From NCBI GenBank assembly GCA_017979445.1, contig CM030714.1, positions 7,881,049-7,945,048 on the forward strand: 64,000 bases of DNA, given 5' to 3'. Below are positions 10,311 to 21,270 of this stretch, piece by piece; positions within the stretch are counted from its first letter, which is position 1; each line of letters opens with the position of its first letter. Below the pieces are notes generated by a model, which saw only the letters and a program-made list of their open reading frames with translations, did not search any database and was not told the DNA's origin. The translations under genes and the position numbers were made by a program. The DNA comes from Akebia trifoliata. Its lineage: Eukaryota; Streptophyta; Magnoliopsida; Ranunculales; Lardizabalaceae.

Positions 10311-13300
10311 TCATATAGGGAGTTTTGCTTCAATGTCTTGAAGCCTAAGGGTTACCGCCCTCTTGTGGGCCTCAAGTCCTTCAACTTCGGCCATCTTCGC
10401 CACATATGGACCAAGCTCTCTCAGCCCCTCTTCTGTCAGAGACTGCACTGTTATGAACTTGAGGAAGGAGTCCAGAGACACCCCACTATACATCTTGGCA
10501 TAACCATACGTCGGAAGGACATGATTTGTCCCACTTGCATAATCTCCTACGCTCTCCGGTGTCCACTGCCCTAAAAATACAGAGCCTGCAATGGATATGC
10601 AAAATCTCACATTATCTCCATTGTTGGACCAAACACCAAGTTAAAACCCAAATGCACACATGTCCATGATGTTGGATTAATTAGGTTTTATTAATGTTAT
10701 TTTAATTTAAAAAAATTAAGAATATTGTAATCATGTTAAAGAAGCCATACAACTATTATGATAATACCTGCATTTTCAATGAACCCCTCCCACTTTTCTG
10801 CATCTTTGACATTGATAATCAAATGCTCGGGCGCATACAAGTTTGAAAAGGAAATGGCCTGAAAGTTTCAAAACAGAAGACAATTATTGTTAGGAGACGG
10901 ATGAATTTGAAGAGATTCTTTAATATAAACAAATTTTAAAAAAAAATGATGAAACTGGATGCCCTAAGCCTGCATTTGTTATCATTTTCAGAAATCATTC
11001 CAAGCGAATTTGGAAAAAAAAAAACTGAAACAATCCCAACCAAAACACTTCAAGACAATCTGAAATATTCCGAGACAATCCAAAATATTGAATGTTTTGG
11101 TAGAAAATTCTGATTTTGGCCAAGAACGAAATGAAACATTGACTACGGAACAACGAATGTTTGGGATTGTCATGGACTGTTTCGGTTCTTCTTCTCCTGA
11201 CCAAATCACTGATTCGAACTAGATTTTAAACCTTGATTCATAAAATAATGTTTACATTTTATTCCATTTAGAAGTTACCACACAGAGTCCAAAATCAGGG
11301 AACTAACCTCAACCATATCACGAGCAAACACGATGAAACTGTGGTTTAGTGCTTTTGAAGCAAAGTCTCCCCTTGGAAGACTCTTGCACTGTTTGCTGAT
11401 TTCCTTCTCGATGCTTCCCACATCCACACCATCCCCAGCAATTACAAGAACAACCTGACTGTCGGGACCATGCTCCGCCTGAAGACCACCAAAACAATCA
11501 TCTGTGGGCATCATAGAAATTACTTTTTCGATTGAAAATGAGATTAAGCTTGTGACCTCAAGGTCGAGGCTATGCGCCAATGGTCTAAATTATCAACAAT
11601 CTCAATCTTGCAGAAACTTTTGAGATGTTGTACACCACAGCAAATTAGGAGAAATATTTTTTGTAGAGATTTGTTCTTTATGTAGCAGATTTGTAACAAC
11701 CAGCCCGGAGAATTTTTTGAGATTTAGAAACATGAAACTTAACTCCTGACTGACAACATAAAACCCCATCTAGTACCCAACTGAGATATCATACTTCTTT
11801 GAGTTTTTACGAAAAGTGGTCAGTAAACAACACAGAAAGATTCCTGTTGCAGCGGCTTCTTTATGTTTTAAGGTTTCTGCCAAATTGGTCACTCGGGATC
11901 CATTGGATTCAGTGAAAATGACTTTGATGTAGTTCATGGAAAAATCCTCGGATCAATACTCAGAGCGAAAAGATTTTTCCCAGGTCCCTATAAATGGACC
12001 TAATAATGGTAGACATGTTTTCAGAAGAATAGAGTAAAAGAAGGTCTATGCATAAACTACCTAACTCTTTTCTTTATATGTAAAAGAATGTGCAAAGACA
12101 AGATCCATTCACTAGGAACTCTTGAATGTTCTTGAGAATCTTTTGAAAATGACACAAATGATTTATATGGTATAAATAGACCTATGTTATCACCACTTGA
12201 GTTGACTTGTCCTATTTTCAAGTAATCAAAACAACTTCTCGAAAATTTATCTCCAGTATAATATTTTTCACATTAAACCAGTGAAGAATTTTTAGTAATG
12301 CACCCCCCCCCCCCCCCATCATTGTATTTTCTTTTCCTTTCCCCTTTTTTTCAAATAAGTAAAAAAAAAACCAAAAAAAGAGCTGCTATTGGCCCCAACT
12401 TTTAATTATTACACCGCAATTAAAAATAAAAAAATAAAGGAATGGTTGAGAATAAGTAAAAGGTGGGGTGCCATTAGAAGCTCTCTCATTTTTTTTGTTA
12501 GGTTTCTATTTTTAGGTTTTGGATTTTATATGAACCTAATCCTAATTGTAAACAACTACTGAAATTGTTTGAATGAGTGTTATAATGTTTTGTAAGGTTG
12601 AGGAGATAATAACTACCTCTGTAATGTTTGAATGGTGTGTTCTTTAATTGGGGTGTGATAAATAATTTAAGAAATTAGGGTGTAATAAGTAAAAGTTGGG
12701 TTGCCAATAGCAGCTCTCTTGAAAAAATGGACCATCAAAAACTAAGAGAATATAAGTGATTAGCACCTGAGAGAGCAAATCTGCTGCTATATGAACTGGG
12801 TTGGAATGCTTGTCAGCAATGACTAGAACTTCTGAAGGACCCGCAGGCATGTCTATTGAAACCATGGCTTCACTGTTCTGCATTTAAGAAGAAAACAAAT
12901 ATGATAAGTATCTAAGATAAGAACAACTCTATATAGAAGCACCTAGGCCAAGTAGAAACTGCAGTTTAAGTTCTCAGAACCTACATAGAAGGAAAAGAAA
13001 ATCATACTTGGAGAATCATTTTTGCGGCTGTGACGTATTGATTTCCAGGCCCAAAAATCTTTTCCACCTGAAAATTAATTAATTAACAAACTATACAATG
13101 GAAGTAAAGATCTAATTGAACAAGTGTACACCTCGAAACATACTCCAGTCACATGCGAATGAAAATTGACATGCAAGCTCACATGCGAACAACAAATGGT
13201 GTGTATAATCACGTGCACAAAACTTTATCCACACCTCAAAACAAGGCATGCCACACAATAGTAGTACGAATCAATTATGAGGAAAATGGTTGATTTTTCA

Positions 13301-16300
13301 TCCTTTTTGCAAAGAAAACACATATTAGGCATAGTACTTCTTCTCTTTTCATAAGTACACCCTATAAAATATCAAGCATTGCCATCTAAACAAATAAGAG
13401 CTGCCACTTGATGGGTCTCCAATAAATCTCCTAGGCAAAAATTGGACAAAATCAGATTATCTTAAGTTAACAACCAACCTTGTTTAGTAGAGACCAAAAA
13501 GATGATGGCTGGTTCAGAAACAAATAGAAGTGTATAATCAAGCAAATCCCATAGGTGATACCCGTGGCATGGTGGATTGATGCAGGACCTTTAGAGGAAA
13601 TAAGGGTTTTATAAGGTTTAGGGTTAAGGTTTCCAAAGATTAATACTAAAAGTGTTTGTAGTTATGAAAAAATTAAAAATAAGTACTATTGTAGTTTAAA
13701 TAAGGAAAAGAAGTAATAAGAAAAGTTTTCGACGGTTTTGAGTATGTTGAAGAAGGTGTTGTGAGATGTCTAGTATTCTTATTGGGCTTGGACTTCAAGA
13801 GGAAAAAACAGTATCAAGGGGAAACCTTTTTTGAAGCGGAGTGGGCTCAGCCCGAAGGGCCGAGGCCCAGAGTGAAAGGAAAAGATTCCTTGCTGCTGAG
13901 AGAGTAGTAGAGAACAGAGAGTGTAACATTTGTCTTTCATAGTGGATTTTTTCTCCCTCTCCTCCGTGGACGTAGGCAATTTGTCGAACCATGTAAATCT
14001 TGTGTTCTTTGTGTGTTCGTTTCATCTTTATTTGTTTTCTCTTGTTACACTTCCACACAACAAAAGGTATAAGAGAAGAATCTTTTGGAAAGGAGAATAA
14101 TGGTAGAGAATATGAACAGATAGATATTATTTTATTTTATTTTTATGACCAAAGTGATAGATATATTGATATCACACCAATAGTATTCTAGTAATCACAC
14201 CAGAGTTTCTCAAAACATCACACATTCAAGAGAGGGTTTGAAAAAAAGAATAGTAGTGGAGAATAAGATAATCCTAGGAATCACATCTAGGACTTCTTGA
14301 AGCTTCACACATCCAAGAGAGGATTTGACAAGAAAAATAATGATGGATAGTAAGAAAAAGAGATAAATCTATTGGTATCACACCAATATTGTCCTATGAA
14401 CTACACATATTCTTGAAACTTCACACATCCAAGAGAAAAGGAGAAAGGCAGTTATTTTTTATTCATCAGCTTTAAAAAATACAAAACAAGACATGGATTT
14501 TATCCCATAACCCAACCCTATTTCTGTCCTGTAAAAAAAACAGTAATTACTGCTCTAACCCTAATCCATTAAAAACATAAAAAATAATAGTTAGATCTTC
14601 TTACTCATACAGCTGCCCAACCTATCCTAAACTAAAGAAGATCCCATGTAGGACCACTTCATTATCATCCCACCAAATCAAGGTTTGAACTTGATTGTTC
14701 AAATTCTTATTATGCCTCTTGTAAACTTTAAATGGCTATGATTTATCCCTATCATGGATCCTAACATCTATAGCCACGTATGAAACATGGATAGGTCAAA
14801 ACAGAATCCCAATGGACGGATGTCTCAACTACGAGTACTCTCAAGAGAAATACATATGCATGAGATTACCAGAGTTGTTTTATCTAATAGAAGAAGCAGC
14901 TCAATTGCCAAACTTGATTTCAGAATCATAAGCTAGTGGTAAAGACTGAATTTGATCAGGAAATGCATGAGCATGAATCACTAATTCTACTGTAAGAGAA
15001 AGTAATTACTGCTTTGTTAGCATGCAATACCAAACATAAACAAAGAAAGCTATGGAAAAAGAGTACCTTGGGACAAGAAACAGTCCCCCAAGCCATAGCA
15101 GAAATGGCCTACAAAGCAAAAAAAAAAAAAAAAAAAAAAATTTAAAATGAAAAATGAAAATAAATAAATAAATAATAGGTTCAGTTAACATGTGCCCTAA
15201 GGGCACATGTTAAGATGCATTAAATACACCTCCAAACTTTATTTTTCCTGCCAAAAATGGCCTCAAAAAAATGTTTTTCTACCAAAAATACCCTCAAATG
15301 CTTATTTCCAAGGTGTTTTAATGCATCTTAACATGTGCCCTTGGGGCACAAGTTAACAAAACCCATAAATGATTGATCAAACAGGTGTAATAAACCAGTG
15401 TTCTGAAATTAAGAATGTCAGACCTGTGCTCCCCCGGCTTTAAGGATATGAGTCACACCAGCTTTTTTGGCACAATAAAGCACCTCCTACAGAAAAGAAA
15501 TGATTAGCTTGTCATGTAGGAATTAGAATGACTAATGGTGGGATAAGGCTTCTCATAAGAAACAAACAGATACCTTGCAGATGCTTCCATCTCGACTTGG
15601 GGGAGTTGCAAGAACAACAGTTTTGCACCCAGCAATCTGTGCAGGCTGGTGCACAAAATAAACCAAATGTCAACCACATTTGGTCACCTAGGCATCAATG
15701 GTCACAATAAACATTATAGGATTTGGCAGCATTTTGTTGGTTTATTTGGTGTGGAGGGCTGTTTGCTGTGGTCTGTACTTCAAGGTGAGCACCTCAGACG
15801 CACCTCAAGGCGGGTGGACCGAAGGCACCTTGTTTTACATGTGAGGCAAGGCAGTTTAAGTAAGCCGCACCAAGGTTTGCGCCTTCACTACGCCTCAGTC
15901 AAGGCGCACGGGCATGCACCTCACTAAAAATGAATTAATTTATTTAATTAAGACACTAATTTCAGATTTGATCGTATTCTTTTTACATACAAAATAAAAT
16001 TTATTTGAAAAGTTCAATTTTTTACAATTAAACATATTGAATTTTACATTTGGTGATTTTTACTCAGCCCAAGCCCATTAAGACTCAGTTGACTTAAGCC
16101 CGATAAGGGTATCGGGCTAGTCAAAGGTTGTGCCCGTCTTTTTAGGGTCTGGTTAGTGCTCAAGCAAGCCTGACCAGAACCCACCCATTGATAGCCATAG
16201 TTGTTGATCTGTCGTTGCAGTAACAACACATGTTGTTGGCCTACTTTTACTTATTTTTCTTCCCTTCTTTTTATTCTCCTTATTCCTCACTACTCTTTCT

Positions 16301-19300
16301 TTCATTGTTGATTGTTCTTCTTCTTGAAGTGTTGAATACTTTAACTTGTTTGTAAAAACTCACATTTATACATGTTATAATTGTAAAATATCTAGAACCC
16401 ACCTTTCACTATTTAATTTTTTAATTTTTATAATTTTATTGTGCCTTACTTTACTCAAGCGCCTGCTTCACAAGACACTAGGAGACTTTTGCGCCTTTCT
16501 CCCTTAACTACACTGCTCGTGGGGTAACTCGTTTGGAGATTCTAAGAGACTTCTTTGGAGTGTCACCCGCTTTGCATTTTGTTGGGGGATTTGGAAGGAG
16601 TACAATAGCCATGTCTTTGAAGGAAGGAGTAAGCCAGTTGAGAATCTAGTAGTGTCGGTTTTGGGTTTGTTATTTTTTTGGTGCAAGGTGTTTTCTTTTT
16701 TGAAGATTTTTTGGTGAGGTGGGATCAGATTTGTTGTATTGCATCCTCTTAAGTTGTTATGTTTGTATCATTTCTTTAAACCAATCAGCTCAACCGCCTT
16801 AATGAAATGATATTTCACCTATAAAAAAAATGATGTTGATAGGAAAGTGAGAACATACCACTGAAAGCATGAGAGCCGTCGAAGGTAAAACTGCAGTTCC
16901 TCCTGGAACATAAAGACCCACACAAGTAATACACCTTGTTACTCGTTTGCATCTAACGCCCTGACCAAATATGGACCACACAAAAGCCAATATGAGCTAA
17001 AAAGTAAGATAACAAGGGACTGTAGTGTTGTGTGACTGGTTTTGAGTTGAAAACTTGTTTACACCTTTAAGTTACTGGTCACACTAAAAACAAGCATACC
17101 AAGTTGCAAGACCAAAGATTTTCCCAAGGAGAAAATAAAAATGAAAAATGCATTAGGAATTACTTACTCTCATGCTTTCAACATTTTTCTCGACAGTTTT
17201 TTGAGCAACATGAAATGCATGTATATTGTTGTATGCCACATCGAATGCTTCTCTAACAGCTGGATCAAGCTGCATTCCAGCAACGGCACTCATGAGTAAA
17301 TAATGCATAATCCATAAAATCAAGATTATTATATATAAAGAGACTAAACAAAAAGAAATGGCTGTCTTTTTCCTTCTTTTTTGAGATGTAAGTGGAGCTC
17401 AATTCACATGTTCAACTTTTGAAGGAAAAAAAAGTTCATTTTCTAAAAGGAAAAGAAAATCCAGTTACTAAGATTTAAAAAAAAAACTTGAATTATTTTT
17501 CCATTTTTTAGTATCAAAATCAAATTTCAGTTGCATAGTTTAGATGAATTTGTTCTTAACTAGTTTTACATTTATGTTATCGAATAATAAACCTTCCACC
17601 ATCATCATAAAACTGCATTGACATGTTAAAATGAATTGGACAGTGAAAGCCGGCATACCTCTGGATCTGGAAGATCGGCAACTTCTTCAACTATTTTATC
17701 CAGTGTAACTTTGTCAAACCGTGCAGTATAACTGCAAAAGATAATAAATTCTCAATATGAATTTCATGATTAAATGAGCAATTGATATGCAAAATGGACC
17801 AAAAAAGATTGCAAAAGCCTTGAAAATATACAACAAAAAGTCGAAAAGGCACCAACTCGATAACTGCGGCATCACCTCTGTTGCGTACATCATCAACAAT
17901 TGGGTGTACCTAATATGGTACGGTTTCCACAATCCATTTAAAAAATCTCATAAAAGTGAGATAACAACTTTTGGAGTTCAATGGGAAAGAAAGTACAATT
18001 AAGGTGAAAAGGGGGGGAAATTCTCACCGTACTAAAAATGGAAGAGAAATCGATACGAGGACGAGCCTTAAGGCTATTGACCTCAGTCTGAGTCATTTCT
18101 GACATACGATAAGACTTCATTGAACACCTAATAATATTACTCTTTGATCCTGTAACATTGACCAATCAAAGAGAAAATAAAAAGACAGATAAACAAACAA
18201 ATAAAGAGGAATGTGCTGAAATTCACTTTTCCAACATCAAAAGCCTTAGTAAGATTGTTTATCTGAGGCTACTGAAGTTCAAGGACACGAAATAGAATTA
18301 TCAAAATAGAAATTACACATATATACAATATAAAAGATTGTTAGTTCCTTTCAACAAAAACTAGGTTTCAAAACCCGCTTTTTGGATCATCTCAGTCCCC
18401 ATTGATACCAAATTGACTCAAATGAGTCATCTTGGATCGTGCGAGTGAAACCCTCCCAAAGCTAGTCCAACCATTTTTTTTCTTTGTTTGTGAGTGTGTG
18501 TGATGGCAGGGAGAGGGGGGTGTTAATCTGTAAAAAAATCCACTTGTAACTATTAAGTATTGCCACCACTTTTCAAAAACTTGGATGAGATGAATTGGGT
18601 TTTGGATGATTCATTTAGTGGGCCGATTCACATAGAAATTCTTGTTTAGTATTATCCGAAACAAAGATGACTTGCTCAAGTCATCTCAATTTCTTTTGAG
18701 ATTTAAAACTATAAGTACCAATGTATGATTGTTCATAAAGCAAAATTAACTAATTAAACTAATAACCAACGAGGGTTTAGTAAGATGGCTAGGACCACGC
18801 CTTAGGAAGCGGAGGTCTTGAGTCCGATTCCCTCCCTAGGTGGCCACCCCTTGGGATTTATCCCAATACACCTGGTACATGTGGAAGGGATGATACATGT
18901 ATCCAATGAAATTAGTCGGGTGCTCTAAGAGGCCCAGATACCCAAGGTACCCTAGGCGTTGGAGAGATGGCTAGGATCACGAATCAAGAATCAGAGATAC
19001 CGAGTTCAAGTCCCTTCCCCCCAAAGCCACCCCCTAGGATTTATCCCAGTACACCTGGTACATGTGGAAGAGGTGACATACGTTCCCATAGGATTAGTCG
19101 GGTGCTCTAGGAGGCCCGAATACAGGATACCCAAGGTATCAAAAAATAAATAAAATAAAATAAAATAAGGCATAAAATAGAAAACTAAATCAAGATTGAA
19201 GACAATGTTTTATATATGAGAAAAACAAAATTACAATAAGGAAAAAAAGAGAAAATAGAGATTATACCTGGGAAGGGGAATCCGAGTGGACGACGAGACA

Positions 19301-19415
19301 ACCGAAGATTTTTTATACTTTTGTGAGCATTAAAAGGTTGAAAATGTGGAATTATGTGTGCATCATCAACTAAGCAGCACCTGCTCCGATTAAAGGGTAC
19401 AATTTGAATGTCCAT
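10311..19415 (-). CDS. HISN8: Histidinol dehydrogenase, plastid, 14 exons
   Basis: Exons on the minus strand, first to last: 19415-19268, 18149-18028, 17909-17857, 17731-17659, 17269-17168, 16960-16859, 15645-15574, 15486-15424, 15108-15067, 13067-13008, 12877-12767, 11478-11308, 10858-10768, 10585-10311. All junctions are GT...AG and the phases close into 494 residues. The enzyme oxidises L-histidinol to L-histidine in two NAD-dependent steps and ends histidine synthesis. Expected family residues are present: zinc ligands Gln316, His319, Asp418 and His477, and the catalytic Glu384-His385 pair ('APEH'). Other hallmarks are '[17 protein letters not shown]', '[12 protein letters not shown]' and '[14 protein letters not shown]'. 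About 59 residues precede the conserved 'MKSYRMSE' and are Ser/Arg-containing, consistent with a plastid transit peptide. The start at 19415 is supported by in-frame TAG codons just upstream. The introns hold many transposon remnants, yet the reading frame is intact. Confidence 0.96.
12303..12317. repeat. Poly-C tract in an intron
   Basis: A run of about 15 cytosines lies in the intron between exons 11 and 12 of histidinol dehydrogenase. Confidence 0.9.
12378..12720. mobile_element. MITE family C copy in a histidinol dehydrogenase intron
   Basis: Inverted ends are 'gagctgctattggccccaac' at the left and 'gttgggttgccaatagcagc' at the right, each continuing into '(t)ttattacaccgcaatt' or its complement. 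The element is about 340 bp and non-coding, and sits between exons 11 and 12. Members of the family differ mainly in the length of the AT-rich interior. Confidence 0.7.
13560..14061 (+). mobile_element. Probable Copia-type solo LTR in an intron
   Basis: The 3' half runs 'ctccgtggacgtaggcaatt', then a 'cgaaccatgtaaatcttgtg' string, and ends 'cacttccacacaaca'. This is the arrangement I associate with the R/U5 end of plant Copia LTRs (recalled family pattern). No primer-binding site or polyprotein follows. The left boundary is uncertain. It lies in the 2-kb intron between exons 9 and 10 of histidinol dehydrogenase. Confidence 0.45.
14062..14450. repeat. Diverged direct repeats in an intron
   Basis: The phrase 'ttcacacatccaagaga' or a close variant recurs at about 14220, 14307 and 14423, and 'tatcacaccaat' recurs at about 14170 and 14377. 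This suggests an old tandem array of about 100-bp units with substitutions and small indels. Confidence 0.45.
15178..15367. mobile_element. MITE family D (inverted ends 'GTTAACATGTGCCC')
   Basis: The left end 'gttaacatgtgccctaaggg' and the right end '...cccttggggcacaagttaac' are inverted copies. Each end is itself near-palindromic ('tgtgccctaagggcaca') and is followed by 'gatgcattaaa.acacc'. The same family recurs at 58785-58975. Confidence 0.65.
15735..15925. repeat. GC-rich 'gcgcctcag/aaggcgc' repeat fragment
   Basis: A locally GC-rich stretch with repeated 'cacctca', 'aggcgc' and 'gcgcctt' words stands out in an AT-rich intron. A further piece of the same type lies at 16440-16505 ('caagcgcctgcttcac'), as if split by an AT-rich insertion. 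The class could not be determined. Confidence 0.35.
16506..16845 (+). mobile_element. L1-type LINE 3' end in an intron
   Basis: Broken-frame translation shows '[16 protein letters not shown]' near 16573-16621 and an 'FFWCK' string near 16674, typical of the far C-terminus of plant L1 ORF2. It ends at a short poly(A) near 16822-16830. It lies in the intron between exons 6 and 7 of histidinol dehydrogenase, antisense to the gene. Confidence 0.55.
18776..18955 (+). mobile_element. tRNA-derived SINE, first of a tandem pair
   Basis: The A-box-like 'agatggctaggaccacgcc' is followed by the B-box-like 'gtcttgagtccgattccc' about 40 bases on. It then runs through 'ggatttatcccaatacacct', 'ggtacatgtgga' and 'tagtcgggtgctct'. 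The neighbouring copy shares this order of blocks. It lies in intron 1 of histidinol dehydrogenase, antisense to the gene. Confidence 0.65.
18956..19175 (+). mobile_element. tRNA-derived SINE, second of a tandem pair
   Basis: It repeats the block order of the upstream copy ('agatggctaggatcacg', 'ccgagttcaagtccc', 'ggatttatcccagtacacct', 'tagtcgggtgctct') and ends in an A-rich '(aaat)n' tail at 19142-19168, as expected for the 3' end of a SINE. The pair could be a dimeric SINE or a tandem insertion. Confidence 0.65.
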
Positions 19416-20230
19416 CCACTACTACCTTCCATCAAATCCATATTCTTATTTATATCATTAACCAAAACAGATTATATCAAATGAAAGAATAATAAAGAAA
19501 TCTTATTCTTACTGCTTATAAAGTATATTTTTATCTCTCCTTCTCCTTTGAAGTTTGGTTCGAAGCAACTTATAAGCCGGCCCTAGACACACAAATAGAC
19601 AGAATGGTTCAACATATGGTATCTGTCGGTCTCGGAATGTATCGGTTCGTATCGTTTTTATTTTTTTTTTTCAAATCCGAGATGATACAGGCCTAGAATC
19701 ATATGTTTTGGTCAACGTTTTGGTTTGTATCTAAAATTTAGTTTTGGTCATAAAAACAACTCATCACCAATCTGCGAAAAAATGAAGATTCACCTCAGCT
19801 GCTCAGCAGCTGAGAGAGAGAGAGAGCGTACCTGGAGTTGAGACGGAACTGGAGAGACACACTTGTTTGCCACGACTTCAGTCTCCAAGCCCTCTAAAGA
19901 TTGATTTAGATCTTAGACAAAAACCCTTCGAAAATGAATATTTGAGATATCGCATCACTTTCAAACCGATGACATGGCCCTTGACCAGTTGACCTCGGTC
20001 TTCTATTGTAGATATATAGTAAATGACCTAAATACCCTAACTTCAATCTCTTCAATCATCAAGCTCTTCAAAGCATATAATGATCTTTTTAATCTATTAA
20101 AGCTTATGTTCATAGTCTCACCCCATATCCTTCTAGAAAAAATGATAAGTTCATATATAGCTGAAAAGTATTATAAAAAATCTATACACACATGTAAGAA
20201 TTACAATTAATATAGTTTATGGTTTTGGCA
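19416..20230. other. Upstream region of histidinol dehydrogenase
   Basis: It contains a GA repeat (19810-19825) beside a perfect inverted repeat 'cagctgctcagcagctg' (about 19797-19813), and AT-rich sequence with no recognised gene. The promoter of the minus-strand gene should lie here, but I could not identify its elements with confidence. Confidence 0.3.
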
Positions 20231-20239
20231 TTATTTTCA

Positions 20240-20440
20240 GGTGAGATTAATCTCATGGTCACACGCACCGTCCCTCTCAAAAAGTCCTACGTGAAACTAA
20301 TTGAGTTGATGTCGACCAGACCTTGGAGGTTGGCCCCAAGGAATTCATAGCTTCATGAGATTTCGACCACTTGACCTACCCTTCCTGAGGAGCTTATCAA
20401 GGCTCGGCTTGCCACTAGACCAACCCCTTGGGCTTATGGA
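20240..20440 (-). mobile_element. tRNA-derived SINE, minus strand, long target duplication
   Basis: On the minus strand it starts 'agcccaaggggttggtctag' with the A-box 'ttggtctagtggcaag', followed by a B-box-like 'gtggtcgaaatctc'. The start closely matches the SINE at 1789. Flanks 'tatggttttggcattat' (20218) and 'tatggatttggcattat' (20437) are an imperfect target duplication of about 17 bp. Confidence 0.65.
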
Positions 20441-21270
20441 TTTGGCATTATATTTTAGATAATTTATTATAATGTACTTTTTTTTAAGATGGTAAGTTGG
20501 ACTTGAACCACTGACGTAACGTTGCATTGCATTGTCAATCAACTAAACTTGTGTGTCTTAAGACCTGAAATTTGATTTTGGTGTTGCCACCCGTAAGCAT
20601 ATTTTTAGAGAGATCAGTAACTCAGGTGAGAGTGGCTTTTGAGCCTCGGTATATGGTATCAAATCAATACCCATAGACTATTTTATATAAAAGCATTTTT
20701 AAACGAATCTGCGGCCTTGAGCACTACTGTTCAAACGACGATTATCTCCATCCTCCTCTTGTCGATATTTTAAATCCTTGGTATAATACAAATAGAGAGA
20801 TCATATCACCACACCAACTTTTGCTAACAGCACTCCAATTCAAATGTAAATCACAGTAGAATTATCAAACATCTTGGGGTGTCTTTAGTAAAAGTTGGTG
20901 TGGCAGTAGAAGCTCTCTATAAATATTGGAAATATTGTATTTCTGACCATTTAGTTTCCCATATGTAATGGTTATAATCACCCTGCAATTGAGCCATTCA
21001 TATATATACTAAACAATGCCGATTCAAACACAACCAATCTTTATTACAGTAAATGAATAACTGATAGGAATTTACAAAACTTCATGCAGAAATAACACAT
21101 TGAGCAGAAAGACTAAAAAAAAAAAAATCAGGAAAAATGCCCACAAAACTATTGATGCAGACAACAAAAACCTCAAATGAACTCAATATCGTTCCTATTT
21201 TGGGTGGATGTAATACTTCAAAAACTCTATACAGTAAATGTTGGTTTTGCTGTTCAATACAGATCACGAA
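20441..21270. other. Intergenic region 3' of the POLLENLESS 3-like gene
   Basis: It contains a small family-C-like MITE at about 20810-20925 ('caccaacttttgctaacagc' against 'gtaaaagttggtgtggcagt') and otherwise AT-rich sequence. No gene was recognised. Confidence 0.4.
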
